This document shows positions 1 through 14,400 of a stretch of 64,000 nt of DNA, in pieces. Numbering within the stretch: the first letter of the stretch is position 1; each line of letters begins with the position of its first letter. The notes under the pieces were generated by a model that saw only the letters and a list, made by a program, of their open reading frames with translations, ran no database searches and was not told where the DNA came from. Position numbers and translations under genes: made by a program. Source of the stretch: Sphagnum compactum (taxonomy: Eukaryota; Bryophyta; Sphagnopsida; Sphagnales); contig OZ234493.1 in assembly GCA_965153455.1 (NCBI GenBank), positions 6,245,809-6,309,808 on the forward strand, read 5' to 3'.

Positions 1-3000
1 AAGGAGTAGAGTTTGTTTTTAAGTAAAGTATTGAGATAAAAGTGTGCAAAAGAGTTGTAACGAAAATGAAAACAATTCATGATCATGGATGGATGAAATA
101 TAACATCAGCATGATGTTGTAAACTGTAGTTGTTTTTATGAAGTTGTAATAGGGTTGCATGAGTTGCATACATATATGGTTGCACATACAGTGAGTTGCA
201 TCTGCTACAACTTATGCAATTCATTTCATAGGAATCATGGCATAGAAATACAATGAGTTGCATGTGATCGCTGCAACTCAAAAATTCAATTGCAAGCCCA
301 ATTATAAATCACCCATTTTTTTCATTGTGAAGGTATTGAATTGGGGTTTTGGGGAGTTTAACAATAAGTTTGATAAGGATGCCACTTTTTCCTTGCACTA
401 ATAAACCAAAAAAATGATGCACCATTTGTGTTAAAATAATGATAAAATAATGAAAATTTGAAAGAATTCCTTAGTGGAATACATGGCAAGAAAAGTAACA
501 TGGATTGGCATGGGATCAAATTGAACCACCTCCCATACATTTACATCTAAATTGGACATTTTCAAGGTCTTAAAGACAACCTTCGCTTTAAGGCAAGTAG
601 ACAAACAAGTTGGATGATGTGACCTCACGTTTGTCAAATTTTATTGAAAGTAATTATGAACATTGCCAATTCTCAAATTTGTAGCATAATACAAACCAAA
701 GGCACCTCCTTAGTTCTTATAAATAAATAGAACATGGGAGCCCTAGGATTGGACTAAGACAAGCTCATCAAATTAAATTCAAGGTCATGAAGATAATTTG
801 CATAAACCAAAAAAGAGGGTGGGTAATGCAAATTGGTGCACTAATGAGCCATGGGCTAACATAGACTTACAAAACACACCATGGCTTGGAGTTGGGAAGA
901 GCCACCACTTTCCTCCCTATAATATATTATGTAAACATTGACATGGATTACATTGAGTGATATAAATTCCCAATTGAAAACCTTGAAATTATCAAGTTAT
1001 GAATCTCCTTACTTTGTGGATTCATAAATCCCTCATATAAACTTTGATTCAAAAAATTTCAAAAAAAATTATGGCTTTGAAAAAAAATTCCAACACATAT
1101 CAAGCTTTCAAATTGGAGTTCGTTTGAGCCTTTGGTTGGATGTCTTAATGGTCAAGAGTTGAATTGCTAGTTTGATTTTTGATCATTCAATTGGCCATAG
1201 CTTGAGTTTTATGTCTCCAAATTGGGAATGGATGTATATCCATGGATTCAACAATCCCAACTATAAGAAACAAATAAAATGCAAGAAAAGCCCATATTGT
1301 TGAAACTAAGCACCATGATTTTTAGAAACTCAAGTGACATCAAAGCAAAAACAAAACTCAAGGAAACAATGATGTGGCATAAAGGTAACTCTACCAATCC
1401 GCTTAACTTTGTTGCAATTATACCAAATGGGACCAACTACCTTCACCAATTTGTACTTTTGTTCACCACTATTGTTACATTACAATCTTTTGTATTAAAA
1501 AAACCTAGGTACATCTACTTGCAAAGATAAACGAAACAAAAATAGAAGAAGCATCTACCTTCTTTGGAAAACATGTCATTTACATTCCGAACACATCAAA
1601 GTACATCTTTTTTTTCAACTCCTTTCCTAAACTCCAAGAAGCAAACAAGAGATAATGAGGAACCAAAAAAGGTTCCTCACCACCCGTAAACCTAAAGGGC
1701 ACTTCATCCTCTCCTACCATTAAAGTGATTAACCCAAATTCCTCCACAAGTCCTTATTTAATGGCAAATGAGTTGCCAACCATCTTATCTTCTAGAACTA
1801 ATTACTCCAATAGCTTTCTCCCTCGATAAATAAGATATTATAAATTTACACCTACCATTAATAACTAATAAACTAGATTAGTTAAACTAACAATTTACCC
1901 ATTAACAAAGCCTCACCTTACATATATACTTTTCGAAAAAAAATCAATTTTTTTTTTGAAAGGGCTCAATTTTGGATAAGGTTTGATTCCCCAAACCTTG
2001 TTTCAAAGTTCTTTGACATTTCAAAACTCCTAATTCCTAAAGTGGGAATCCATTTGGGAGTGTTAGGATTCACTTTCTTGCATTTCTTTACATTGTCTTG
2101 CATTTATTCTTATGTGCTTGAATCCTAGGGCAGTCTCTCGTTTTTCTTATCATGCCTTAACCTTGTTGCGAACTCAAATTTGAGGTCACAATACTAACCT
2201 TGTAGTGAAATGTTCATGCTTTGAAATATGTTCATATTGAGTTGGCTAGTCATGACCAACACAAGGTGTCATAAATTTCATTTGTGTATTGGAATTGTAG
2301 ATAATGTGGATTGAGGGTCAATGAGACTCTATTGTCATTATTTATACATTGATAGGCTTACTATTGGTCAGGTTTTGTTGATTGAAAGATGAGTTGTATC
2401 AAGTGGCATGGGCCAAGTCCAAATTTAGCTTAGGATTCATTTGGTGGACTTGGAAGAACCTCTTCAAAATGAAGCTTTGATAATTAGGATAGTTAACATT
2501 TAAGTGACATTTGACTAAAACTTTGATGAGACTTCAGGTGACTATTGAGTGAATGAACCATAATTTTGCATGGCTAATTGATTTTTGGAATTCTAGAAGC
2601 TTCTTTTTGGGGGTGGGATCTTTGGAAAGAGAAGGAAAGACTGTAGAGGGGAGGAAGATCTAGAGAGACAATTTGCATGAGGAGGATGGCATGCATGGAA
2701 AGGAAGGACTGAATTATCATGTGATTTTACAGGACTAAGCTAGGACTGTTTTTTGATGGCAAGTGTCAAATTTTGCAGTAAAGAAGAAAGGTCCATTTTT
2801 TGTTCAGAGCTTTAAGTGTGTTTTGAATGATTCAAACCTTGCACCTAGAATGAGCCTAATGAGTTCAGAAAAATTTCTGCTTTTTATCTGATCAAAATTG
2901 GCCTCTATATGTTTCATAGAATCAAATGCAAGTGTGGGTGTGCATGGATTTATGGTGAATTTTATTTGGAGTAGGCTAAATTAAGTATTGTATAAGCTAA

Positions 3001-4041
3001 TAGCACCTTTTTGACCATCCTTGCCTACCTATTGTGATAATTTTGAGTAAGTGACCAGTCGAACAAGACCAACAGAATAGTGGCATGAGAAGGATAGTCA
3101 AGGGGGGAGGAAAGTGGTTGGATGTTCTTGGTATGCCACTATGAAGTGCACATGTAGTCATTATGCATTTGTGTGCAAATGACTACATGTGTACTTCCCA
3201 GGAGGTGTTGTGTACATATATATACATCATGTGTTGTTTTTCAACTTACATGAGCACAAACGATAGCCTTAAAACCTAAACCCTAACTTAGTTTTTTTTG
3301 TTTATCACAACTGTAGCATAAGAATCTCCCATACAGTGTTGGAGTTCAGTCAATGGATCACCCAAGAGCCATTGATTTGTTGGCTGATCAAAATCTTATT
3401 ACAATTGATCGGGTTGCAGAGAAAATAATCCACAACATTCATTTGAAGCTAACATGACCATTGAGAATTAGCAGTCATAAGTCATGATGCGTGAGTAAAT
3501 CCCAAGTGTCCAACTGTGAACTTCAAGAGTGGCTTGCGTCATTACACTCCCCACTGGCTTCATCACCTCCTGAGACTGGCTGCAGGTAAGTATATAATAA
3601 TGAGCCCAAACTCCTGGACAAACCATTATACAAACATCTGTGTCCTAAGTTTGTGTCACATCTCCACAATGAACAGAAGACTCAGTTTTGTTGTTGGCTA
3701 GCACTTCAACAGACATAGCTAACAAAAGTCAATAGTCCTCATCCAAACTACAATCTTTAGGGTAAGCTTCATTTCATTTAGCTTGTCCCTGTACAAGTTA
3801 GCATCTAAGACTAGCATTGAGAGGCCTATATAGAGGGGTAATGGATGGGGCCTCTTGCACCCTGACCATATCCTTTTAAAAACCTGAACATATCATATAC
3901 AACAGTATGTGAATATATTCTTTCGGTAAGCCCTGACAACATAAGAGCTTCAAACATGCCTCCCTCCTGCCTTTTAAACTCATGCATAAACCACCGTGCC
4001 AGTACCCTACATCAGGTGAATGCTCAAAGAAATTTCCACAG
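1..4041. other. AT-rich intergenic DNA downstream of membralin
   Basis: No coding region is supported here; open frames are short and low in complexity. The part nearest 4041 should hold the membralin 3' untranslated region, but I cannot fix a polyadenylation site. A short telomere-like stretch (AAACCTAAACCCTAA) lies near 3271-3285 and a strong hairpin lies at 3144-3196. Confidence 0.6.
3144..3196. repeat. Inverted repeat with 19-bp arms
   Basis: The arms at 3144-3162 and 3178-3196 are complementary over 19 bp with one mismatch; the loop is 15 nt. The stem is shorter than usual for a plant microRNA precursor, so a foldback or small MITE remnant is as likely as a transcribed hairpin. Confidence 0.75.
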
Positions 4042-7000
4042 TTAGCAATTTTGACTTTCACCAGATCTGTTGCCAGTGACTTGCTGCCTCAACCTCTCTT
4101 CACTGGTTGAGATGATGCCTTGTTGAGTAGTTGAGCTTGTTGAACCAGGATTGCCAAGTTCTGGATTAAAACTGGATTCAACTCTGGTGATAGGGTTTCC
4201 AGTTTCTCGAAACAATGAGAGGAAAAGTGATGGGCTTCCCAACATCCATGGCACTACTGAACCAAAAGCCATGAAAGACGAGTGTAATACTGCACTTGGT
4301 GATGTTACCTCTTCAGAGCCAGTTAGCCGAAATCTAGATGCTGTACCTCTTCCCCTGTCATGCTCTCGTTCTCTTTGAGACCTGGCATCTACTGCATCCA
4401 TTTCTGTGCTTCTGTCACTACTCCCAGTCTCATGAATTACATTGTTAATCCAGTTGCTTATTCTAGCATCAAACTGTGCCCTACTTGTGTGAAGATCAGG
4501 TGACTCCATGGTAACACCAGGAACAAGAGGGCTGCTAGATTCAATACTACTATTAGATAGGTTAGTCAGCCCACGGGATCCACTGGGAGTTTGAGTATCT
4601 AAAAATCCAATACCCATCTGGGCATCATAGATACCTGAACTCTGATCATCAGTCCTGGCCAAGGCCCTTGCTGTGCCACTAAGATTTGTTGCCTGTGTCA
4701 TATGCACTGTAGAAGTGAGAATGGCAGATGATGTGATATGGAGTTGCTGATGCTGTAACAGTGCCCTTTCTTGCAAAAAGGTCTGAAGTGCTGGAATCTG
4801 GTCCCAGAAGATGCATTAGTAAATGGAAACTACATCCTGCACCACTAGCAACTTATCAAACAGCAAGACATAATGTCCTAAGGTTGGGTATAATCCAGTG
4901 GTATTCCAGTCCTGTAAGCAGGTCTAAACCTCACCCTACTCAAAAAACAGCACAAAGTAGATTTGACCATAGAAAATCTATGTGGAACATTATATTAGCT
5001 TGGTGAACACCTCCACTTTGAAAGCACTTCTAAGTCTCAAAACAAATACCAACTAGATGAATTAAAAGCTCAAATTAGGACCAGGAACTCCAACCTAACA
5101 TTACAAAATTTAAGAACAATCCTAGATGGTTCAAAAAATTAAGAAGACCTCATTGACAAAAAAAAAGGGTGTTGTAGAGCACCTCAAAATGATTCCAAAA
5201 GTAGAGAATAAGATGTTGCATGAATGCTGCTGTGGTTAAGAGTGCAAGATATGAGAAGCCTGCACCGCAATCATAGAATTGCTGTCAGGGAGTTCTGCAT
5301 TTGTAGAGGTAATGGGAATAAGCCAGAATGTTCTCCAGATTGCCAGCAACTTCACTGTTATTACTAAAGCATTCAACATGTTTGGCAATAGTGGGCAGCA
5401 ACAACAGGGAAGAAAAGAAAGCCTTGAAGACATAACATTGTGGGCAGCACACTTGAACATGCATCTGGAACAGTGCATATTGTGAAATAATACCATATGT
5501 ATAAGAAAAAAAATAGATGTGAAACACCATGAAGTACAGGAAAAAGAAGCGCGGAAAATACTGCATTGATAATGACGTCCGCACACTGCCCCCAATACCA
5601 CCCATATGCAAGCAATTCTTAAGAGAGAATATCATTGAAAGTTGTCAATCATGGAAACAGTAGAAATCCAAGGGACAGGCCTTGTCTCCTGTAAACTAGA
5701 GGCAAACTGCAAATGGCATCCCAAACAGCAAATTCAAATCAAAGTGCACAGAACTGTGAGGGATGGGCTCTTCTTGCCTGATCATAGTGAAAAGCTCACA
5801 TAGCCAGACCAGAGTAAGGACCATGAATGCGAGGAGCTGATCATCAAAAAACTCGAACAGAAAGAAAAGGATGCCTATCATAATCTGTTACCACAAAATG
5901 CAATCCCACAAATTAAATTCTTGTGCACATAGAAATTGTGATGACAATCAAAAGTTATATTTGTGTTGTTGTTGCCACTGGATTGTACAATGACTATTTC
6001 ATCTGCAAATAACATTGAAGAAGACATCCAGTGATGCAAAAAAAATAAAATTGGAAATTGAATCAAAAAGAAAAAACTGGACTCCAAAAAATAAATAGTT
6101 ACAGTAAACATCAGATGGTGGCAGGAGATGCGCGGAGGCTGTATTTTTGGTCTCCAGTCTCAAATACATTGTACTACTGGTTTATGACAGCTTTATACTG
6201 CTGTTGATGGTTTGAACACTCACCGGAACAAAGACAAGTGATTCCACAACATGGAGAAAGATAAGGCGATAAGTGGGAAGATGATGACGGGCATGGTGCT
6301 GCAGCTGCACTGTTTGACCCCCAACCAGAAACAGACACATTATATGGTGCAGTACAACATTGGCAAGGCATGAGAGATGACCATGTGTATGAGAGACATG
6401 AATGCCTTTTCACTAAGAGCAGATTCTACATTTGGTTGCCATTGTTAATACAGATAATGGCCTCTGAACAAAAACACCCTGGTCAAAGTTGTATATCTGT
6501 CTCGGTTCTCATTAAAGGAATAGGAAGATCATACCAGTGAAATTAAGCATGCGGGCCTGAGTCTCCCTCAAGGTAAAGGAGACTGACATGGTGGTGGTGA
6601 AGAAGACAAACAGAGATGTGATAAGTACACCACACTTGAAGACGACGTACTCTCCAACCATTAGTAGAAGCACATGTAAGTTCTGAGCAGGTAAATTCAG
6701 TGTGTTCTCATCTGAAAGAACATGTACACAAATCAATAATCAGAAGAGAAAGTTTCACACTGGCGAACATGCACAAGATGCAACTTGGAGGACAGAGGGA
6801 AGGAAAAACCTAGAGATTCAAACAGAGAAAACATGCGATTTGACCAACCTCCTTCAGACCTATGGTGGAAAACTCCAAACTCCTGGAGGTAGTTCAGATT
6901 GTAGAGGTCTTTCGTCTGAAAGTTATACAAATAGCCTGTCCAATCAGCACAGGAAGGATCAGCCATCACTACCATAGAAACAAGGGGCTTTTCTATTAAT

Positions 7001-10000
7001 GGGTCCTGGCACTAGAGAATGGTAAAGCCCCAAACTAGTACATAGTTTGATTTTTTAATTTTATCATGCAAAGCCCACAGGATTTGGAGTGCAAACCATG
7101 TAAGATAGGAGGCCCTTGATAAATACCTCTTCCAGAGGCATTAAGAAGGCTGTTCATGAGGATGGTGTCGTAGCCAACAATGTTATCAATAAGCAGCTGC
7201 TGCCACCTGTTTTGCAAAGAGCTCACTCAGAAATGTGTTTGAAATTAATATCCCAAGATTGATTTACCTCCTGGATCAAGAATTTTCTAACCACAAGCTC
7301 CTGAAATTTTTTAAATGAGGAAGTAATATTAAGGTTTTAGAACTGGCTAGTGCATGGAAAAGAGGCAAAGAACTATCCTAGACGAGAGAAGAGACAACCC
7401 ACCAACTTCCAAAGCAAGCATTTTGAGCTGAAATGCTGATGTTCACTGTGTGCACGCCATGATGGAATTTGGCACCCTCAGTCATCAGCAAATAGGCCTG
7501 CATATCAAAAAATTTGCTTTAGAGGTCCATCTCAAAATTACAGAACCAGGGATTGTTCTCATGAAAAGAATCTGAGAATTGATACACTGAACTACATGTC
7601 CTGGAAAATAGTAAAGATGGATATAACTCAATCTCACCACAATGTTAACCTTCTGATGAGGGCAGATCATAATTGAGTAGACACAGCTCACAGATGCTCT
7701 TACCTTCTCAACACTGTACAAATATGTCGGATCAGACAATTTTCCCAGGTTATCTGTTTGGTTAACATCATAAGACACATATTAAACAACTGGCAAATGT
7801 ATGAGAACCATGATAATCATGCAATAGAGAAGGGGATGATATCTGATTGAGCATGGAAATCATGGCATTCAAACACAGATAGATTAACATGATATTCAGG
7901 CTGATGACAAAGAACCATGGAAATCATCACCTCTCCAGCAGTATCTCACTAAACGCATAGCCTGATACATATAATGAACTCTTAATGTTGGCTATCAGTA
8001 CAATGCAAATGTTGTGATCAGATCCTGGAGAAACATGTACCATCAACATTATCAAGCTTGCTCCATGCAACACTCCAGCGGTCCCCATTAGGGGCCACAA
8101 TGAATGGCTGCCATCCTGCAATCCTCTGTTCTACCCAGTTTGGTCACCACACATAATACAGCATCTTAGCAAACAGAGGTGTTCAAAATTATTGTCAGAC
8201 CCCTTGAGAAACTAGCATGCAAATGTGGCCTTTTTCTGTCATTATGTTGTGTGTTTGGGCATCTGAAGAATGTGAACTCTGGCAGCAGAACTCACAAAGA
8301 CATCTCACACAGAAAGAGAAGAAAAAGACGTCAGCCACAGCTAATGGGACAAAGCACCTCTTCCCCAGGGCAGGCCAAGCCTACTCTGGGTACTGTATCT
8401 AATACACATACAATTTATCGAGTCCACACTTTAGATGACTAAGAAATGTTCAGCCGTATGAACTCACCCAAATCTTCCAGGAGTTTCTAAGGCTTTGTTC
8501 TGCTCTCTTCAAGCACAGAGCTACATAGTTGCTCCATCTGGTGAGGTGATGCAGTAATGCAGTCCCAATAGATCCTCTGCCAGACCATGACAATGACCTG
8601 CTTGTCACCTCAGGTCCATATCCTTCATTACCAATCAGCCGTACTGGCTTATAACCTCTCTCTGCCCCTGCCTCCTCCAGCTCGCATGCATTGTCCATCA
8701 CTGTGTTGCTCATACCTGAAGCTTTTCCAGCCCGACTTTGTTGGGAGATCACACCTAAAAAACTTGACCAGGTATTGGCTCCAGGAAGGCTTGGCCCTTC
8801 TTCTTTAGACTCTACAATGTGGTGTCTTCCATTCATCTTCACTTCTTCTGGTGCACCATTTCCTCTTTGCAGCTTGGAGGACTCTTGCATCCATATGCTT
8901 CTGCCAAGAGCATCCTCTGTAAAATGGTTCCAGCTACCTACAATCTGGCATATTTCACAAACATGTGGGCAAATCAAGATTTCACATTTGAAGTGCATCA
9001 CCAAATGTGTGATTTCTGTTTCAATACTACACCCCAGTAACTAGCTTGATCCTTAAAAGTTAAGAACTTGATAATTTCACAAAACTGGGTAAAACCTGCA
9101 AATGGGTAGAGATGAGGTGGAAAGAAAACCAGATAGGCAGCTGATTTGCCTAACCACTGGCCAGTCCAGAAAGCCTCATGGCTGCCAATAAGGAATATAT
9201 TCAGCAGTACTGATCAATTCTCCATACATACAATTGTATGTAAGTCACACCAAATCCAACTGAGAGATGACCTTACAATATGGTTACAGGCATTTCAGAT
9301 CCAACAACATATCAGTGAACAGGAAAAAGAGGAGACCAAAAGAAAAACTGAGGAGCCATTTGAACAATATTGATGTCACATATGTGTTCAGTGACCTTCA
9401 GCCACATGTAATGGTAATGACCAGCTACCATACAATCAACACAGATTTCATCAGTTCTTGGCATTGTGGAGGTCAAACAACACATTAACCAACATACAGT
9501 TTTTGTCCCAAGGCAGGCATGTGAAAGGAAGCAAGGTTCCAAACCTGCCCATCTAAAAAAACTGCAGTCTTACTGGTACTATAAAATCCAGATAAATAAC
9601 CCCCCCCCCCCCCCCCCCCCCACCCCTCAGAAAAGAAAGATGTGTTTGATATGATAATTTGTTGGTAGTAAAACCTGCAATACCTTGATTTGCAGCAACT
9701 CAGCTTTAGCCACTTCAGGGCTTGAAAACAGCTCTGCACATCCAGGCTGAAAATACCACACAAATTTATGATCTCAGACCTTCTGCACTGGGTGGGCTAA
9801 TTCTACCTGACTGCTTTACATAGTGAAGAACAAAATCTGTTGCCTTTCATCACCAGGAAAAAGCTAGTTTCAAACAAGACGAAATGAACTAGATAAAGCT
9901 CTATCAAACATTCAACCTTGACAGTCATCTGGACAACACCATTGGGATGAGCACTACAGAGCTAGCTCGTAGCTGCTAAGAGCCTGGAGGGAACAAAGGT

Positions 10001-10233
10001 CTAGTATTTCAAGTTTAGAGCTAGCATCAACACAGCATGACGAGGTCAAGGTGTGGAAGGTACAAAACCTGAGCAACAAAGTTGACGTGCATGACGACGA
10101 GCAGGGCAAGCAGAAAGAGCGCAATGCACAGACAGAAATACTCCAGCCCTGACCTAAACTTCGGAGTTAATAGCCTGGCTACTACCCCTGATAGACGAGC
10201 ATGTACCCTAAGAAATGTCTGTTCCGGGTCCAT
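4042..10233 (-). CDS. Membralin (plant TMEM259 homologue), 14 exons, 807 aa
   Basis: Multi-pass membrane protein of the membralin family; animal members act in the endoplasmic reticulum, some in ER-associated degradation. Exons: 10233-10069, 9746-9684, 8944-8468, 8115-7950, 7753-7704, 7497-7403, 7206-7127, 6935-6874, 6682-6535, 6309-6224, 5884-5778, 5585-5494, 5259-5183, 4797-4042. Phases match at every junction and the coding sum is 2424 bp. The start at 10233 gives MDPEQTF, as in other plant membralins; the frame is open further upstream but has no ATG there. Residues 31-52 form the first membrane segment. The conserved core includes WQQLLIDNIVGYDTILMNSL (about 341-360), the FFTTTMSVSFTLRETQ stretch (exon 9), and hydrophobic exons 10-13. 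The last exon is Ser/Thr-rich and poorly conserved. Intron 11 uses a GC donor. The exon 6/7 and 8/9 junctions are the least certain. A 20-base C run lies in intron 2. Confidence 0.93.
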
Positions 10234-11460
10234 TTTTTTTCTTTTTGGTGGCCAAGAATCTCTCCCGCTCTGAGACAATCGATGATGCTGAAAACCATCA
10301 GTATCATGTCAACCGTTTCCGTCAATCTTCCCCCCGACCGCCGGCATCTGTAACCTCCCTGCACCTTCGACCTAAAATATTTTCGGAATCCACATCGACA
10401 TACCTGTACAAGGGAAAGAAATGCGTGGCCTACATACAAATCTTGATCTCTTCCGTCTTTCTCTGTCTATCCATCCCCTAATAATTATGCGAACATCCTT
10501 GAATTCAAGACATACTTCGTCCCATCAAGCACACAAGGCTGCATCCAACCCTTCTGCTACCAAAAAGCGCAAATTGATACATGTCCTCTGGAAGAACCAT
10601 CCACACGATTCTGTTCTTCATAAAACCAAAACCCCGCAAACCTCTTCGTCGCTGCCTGCCTCAGATTCAATTCCACTCAAAACACAGAAAACGCAAAGAA
10701 CCAGGAGAGAAAGAAGGTATGGTACCGAGAAAGACACAGCCACAGCCCTTTGTTTACTGTAAAGCCCAAGATGCTCTCCACCTCTGCGAAAGACACACAG
10801 AGAAACACTCCCCCAAAAAAAAAAAAAAAAAAAAAAAAAAAACAGAAACAGAAACACTCAAAATCCAAAATGCGCAAACAAGGAGAAGATGATTAGGTTA
10901 GGGACCAAGCAAGGAAACAGATGTAAAACTATTGATTTCCTTTCCTTTAATGTACACTAAAACCAAGCAATCGATCGCAAGAACAGGAGAAGGCAAAATG
11001 CACAACAAACAAGCGGTGTAAGCACAGAACTCAGGTGCACTACAATTCTATTTCAAGTAGGTATATGGCATGGGACAAGCTTGCTAGCACCGGTCTATCA
11101 GAAAAATATTCAACCTACATAATACCAAGAAGTATCTACTCCGACAACAACACTGGCTTAATCAAGGCAAAGATGGGTCGATCCATCGCTCAGCAGGGCT
11201 CTTAGAACGAACGCATTTTAGTGGAAACGCTCTTTCTGTTGGAAACTACGTTTGTTCGGTTTTCTTTTCATTTGCTCAGTTAAGGGAAGGTACCGGATGG
11301 AGCCCTGACCACCGTAGTAGTTTTCACTGGCTGTCCGACCTCATCGCTTGCCTCCTCTTGCTCATCCTCTTTCCTTGATCTCCGACTAGTGAACGAACAG
11401 CTTATCCACTCGTTCGCTTACCCGCTCGTTCTGTGTCCGGTAATGCCCCAGTGGTGGGGC
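10234..11460 (-). promoter_or_regulatory. Presumed membralin leader and promoter region
   Basis: This block upstream of the membralin ATG has a clearly higher GC content than the flanking intergenic DNA and lacks conserved coding frames. It carries a 28-base A tract near 10815-10842. I infer leader plus promoter from position and composition; no TATA box or start site can be fixed by eye. Confidence 0.4.
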
Positions 11461-14400
11461 TATTCTCAACTTGAGGGGCCTGGGATGAGGTTTAGATGAT
11501 GTTTAGATGAGGTTTAGATGATGTTTTAGTAGGCATATTTTCCATCCCTTTATTTTTAAGGACTTTAATCCTTGTAAAGCACAAGGCCAAGATTCCTATG
11601 GACACTTTAAGTCCTTCACATTTGGGACGGATCTTACTCCTATAAGTGGGGCATATTTCCATCCCTTTTTAATAAGGAGGAAAGGTATGAGCACATTTGG
11701 TGTTTAGGGTTTATAACTAATGTCATCCTACCACCACCAACAAAGTGCCACAAATCACAATATCATCATTTTTAACATTGCAAGTTATAATTTGACTTCT
11801 TAAACATCATTTCAACATGTCCACACCACAAACATAACGTTAATTAATAACTAATATTTAGTTATATTTTTAGAATTTGCAATCTACTCTATATAACAAA
11901 GATAATATTTGCCCTTTATTTGAAAAGAAAAAGACAAAAATTGCATGGTAAACATTAAATTAATTTGTCATTTTCTAATACTTTAATTAACACCAATGTT
12001 TGGGCTTTAAAATCTAGTTTTTTTATTAAAAAAACTTAGTTAACAATGGTTACTAGTGACATCTTGACATCAATGCCATGTCATATGTCACCTAAGATTT
12101 AATGTTAATTACCGTTTTTAACCCCTAAAAGCCTAAGCCTTTATTTTAACCAAAAAAAGGTGTGTTTTTCATATTTACATATTGAGATTTTAAAAAATAA
12201 AATGAATGTTAAATTTGAAAAAAAAAAGTTGTATAGATATAAAGTCATATTAGTCATGATGATGCTTAATTTTTTTTGGTTCCATTGGAATAAATGGCTA
12301 CACATCAATAATGAATTTATACCTTTAAATAATTTGAACTCAAATGTGTTTGCACCTTTTGCAAAAAAATTTAAGGAATCAAAAGTACACATGGAATACC
12401 TCCAATACATGACAATTATTATTAAAACCCTAGAACCCAAAAGACCCAATACAACTTATATTGGGCCTACTCGATTTTGGAAGTTCTAGTCTTTTGAGTC
12501 GCCATTTCAAAAACAAGAAAAAATGTTGAATCTTTATGTAAAAATTGAGCTACTAGAATCTAAATCATGAACTACTTGTTCTATTATTAGAAGGGTCCTA
12601 TCTTGAGAACTTTCCAAGTTTTAAGGTACATATCCCAAGCGTAGAGGCCAAATGAAAGGTATCAAAAATTTAGGGAGGGTAAAAATTGGGAATGGGATAT
12701 TTCATATCCTTATTTTTATTATTACTAAATATGCATTATTTTACTACTTTCTTATGTAGTTTGCACAAAAAACACAATTCAATATTCATGGATTTTGTTA
12801 TTATTTTGATTACTTTTGATTTTGTTCTTTATAACTTTAACATGCATTTTGAAAAATAAATATCAAAATGTTTATTGAAAGAATAAATCAAAACATCATT
12901 TGCAAATAAAAATTTCTTTTGCTTCTAAAGTTCTTTGGCTCTCTCCTTTACAACATAATATGTTTGATTACAGAAATGAAAAGATGTAAAACAAATATGA
13001 TAATTCAAACTTATTCTACCTTTGAAAATGTCTTATACATAATTCAAATTCACATAATGTTCTAACCAATAAAATATAACGAGTACTTAACCAACAAACA
13101 AATAACCAATATATGATTAGTAACAAAAAAAAGACTAAACAAAGTAAATTAAATTAATAAACTATTGATAAAAATCTATTAACATTACCCCATTTTGTAC
13201 GTCAAAATTCATCTTTGAAATCCATAAAAGTAATATAACAAAACTATTAATCTACTAAATTAGTAATTGGTGGATTATTATATTAACAATTGTTTCTAAT
13301 TGAACTCCAAACAAATGTCATTCAATAGTTACAAATTGAATTTGTGATCATGTCCCTGTAAGATATTGTCTTAGAAATGATTGAAGGTGTAGTTCAAAAT
13401 GTGTGCCTCCTTGCAATTTTATAGCTAGATTGATAAGATGGCATATAAGTAAATTCAAAAGTTGCCTATGCATAAGCTACAAGCTTATGTTTGTACAAAT
13501 CCTTGTCCAACTTATAAACTAATATGTTTTCGTTGATTTCATCAATATAGAATGACATAATGTCGTCTTAATACTATTGAGTGGCAACAATAGTTTGTGT
13601 CATGGTGAATTTGTGAGTTGACCCCAATGTTCATTCCAACACATCATCTTTTTATACCATTGCATTCTATTAATTGTAATGACAAGGTCTATTCCTTGCA
13701 ATTGAATTACATGATGATATAGATGCAACATATTTACCTCTTTCTATGTTTAAAAATGTAATTAAAGTGTTTTAAAGCTATTTTACACGAATGTTCAGAT
13801 GTTTGAAATAATCATGCAATTATGTGCATTGTGCATTTAGTTAAGTTAGTTCATTGCTTTAATGGGCAATATTGTCCAAAGATTGGTTGGACTCATGGTT
13901 GACATTGCCACGATCAACATAAATTTGCTACAATTTGTGATTAAGTTGTTCATTGCATATTTGGATTATGTCATGGGTTGAAATCATCCTTTGATATTGC
14001 ATCATAATGCATTCAAATTGCTCAACTTGATTAATGAAATGTTGTTACTTTTGATGTGCTCTTATGTTTTAACATGAATTGTACAAAACCATGCCTTTGT
14101 AACTTGGATAATCTTCTTCAATTTTTTAGTCTACTTGGTTTATTCTATAAGCTATTTATGGACAATTGAATTCAATAGTAAACTTTTAAAAATCTATCCA
14201 ATTTCATACTAGCCATCTCATTCATTACAAATTTAATTGGTGCACTGAATTGAACTACAATGGTAAAGATATTTAAAAAATAATTAATCAATTAAATTCA
14301 TTCCTCAGGTGTTGTCTGTAACAAAGGATGATTTTGTACATGAACTTGGCATGGCAAAAGAAAAATTATATTTTCTAATGGTAAACACCTTGTTAGGTTG

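Noticed and set aside
7950-7960. Alternative donor GAGAG/GTGATG for membralin exon 4 (near 7930)
   Set aside because: It would put exon 5 out of frame with a stop; the donor TTTA/GTGAGA at 7950 restores the conserved reading.
8587-9044. Overlapping plus-strand frames opposite membralin exon 3
   Set aside because: Shadows of the real minus-strand exon, whose splice sites and phase fit.
10234-10278. Extended membralin N-terminus starting upstream of MDPEQTF
   Set aside because: The upstream frame is open but its first codon is TTG; the ATG at 10233 matches the conserved start of plant membralins.
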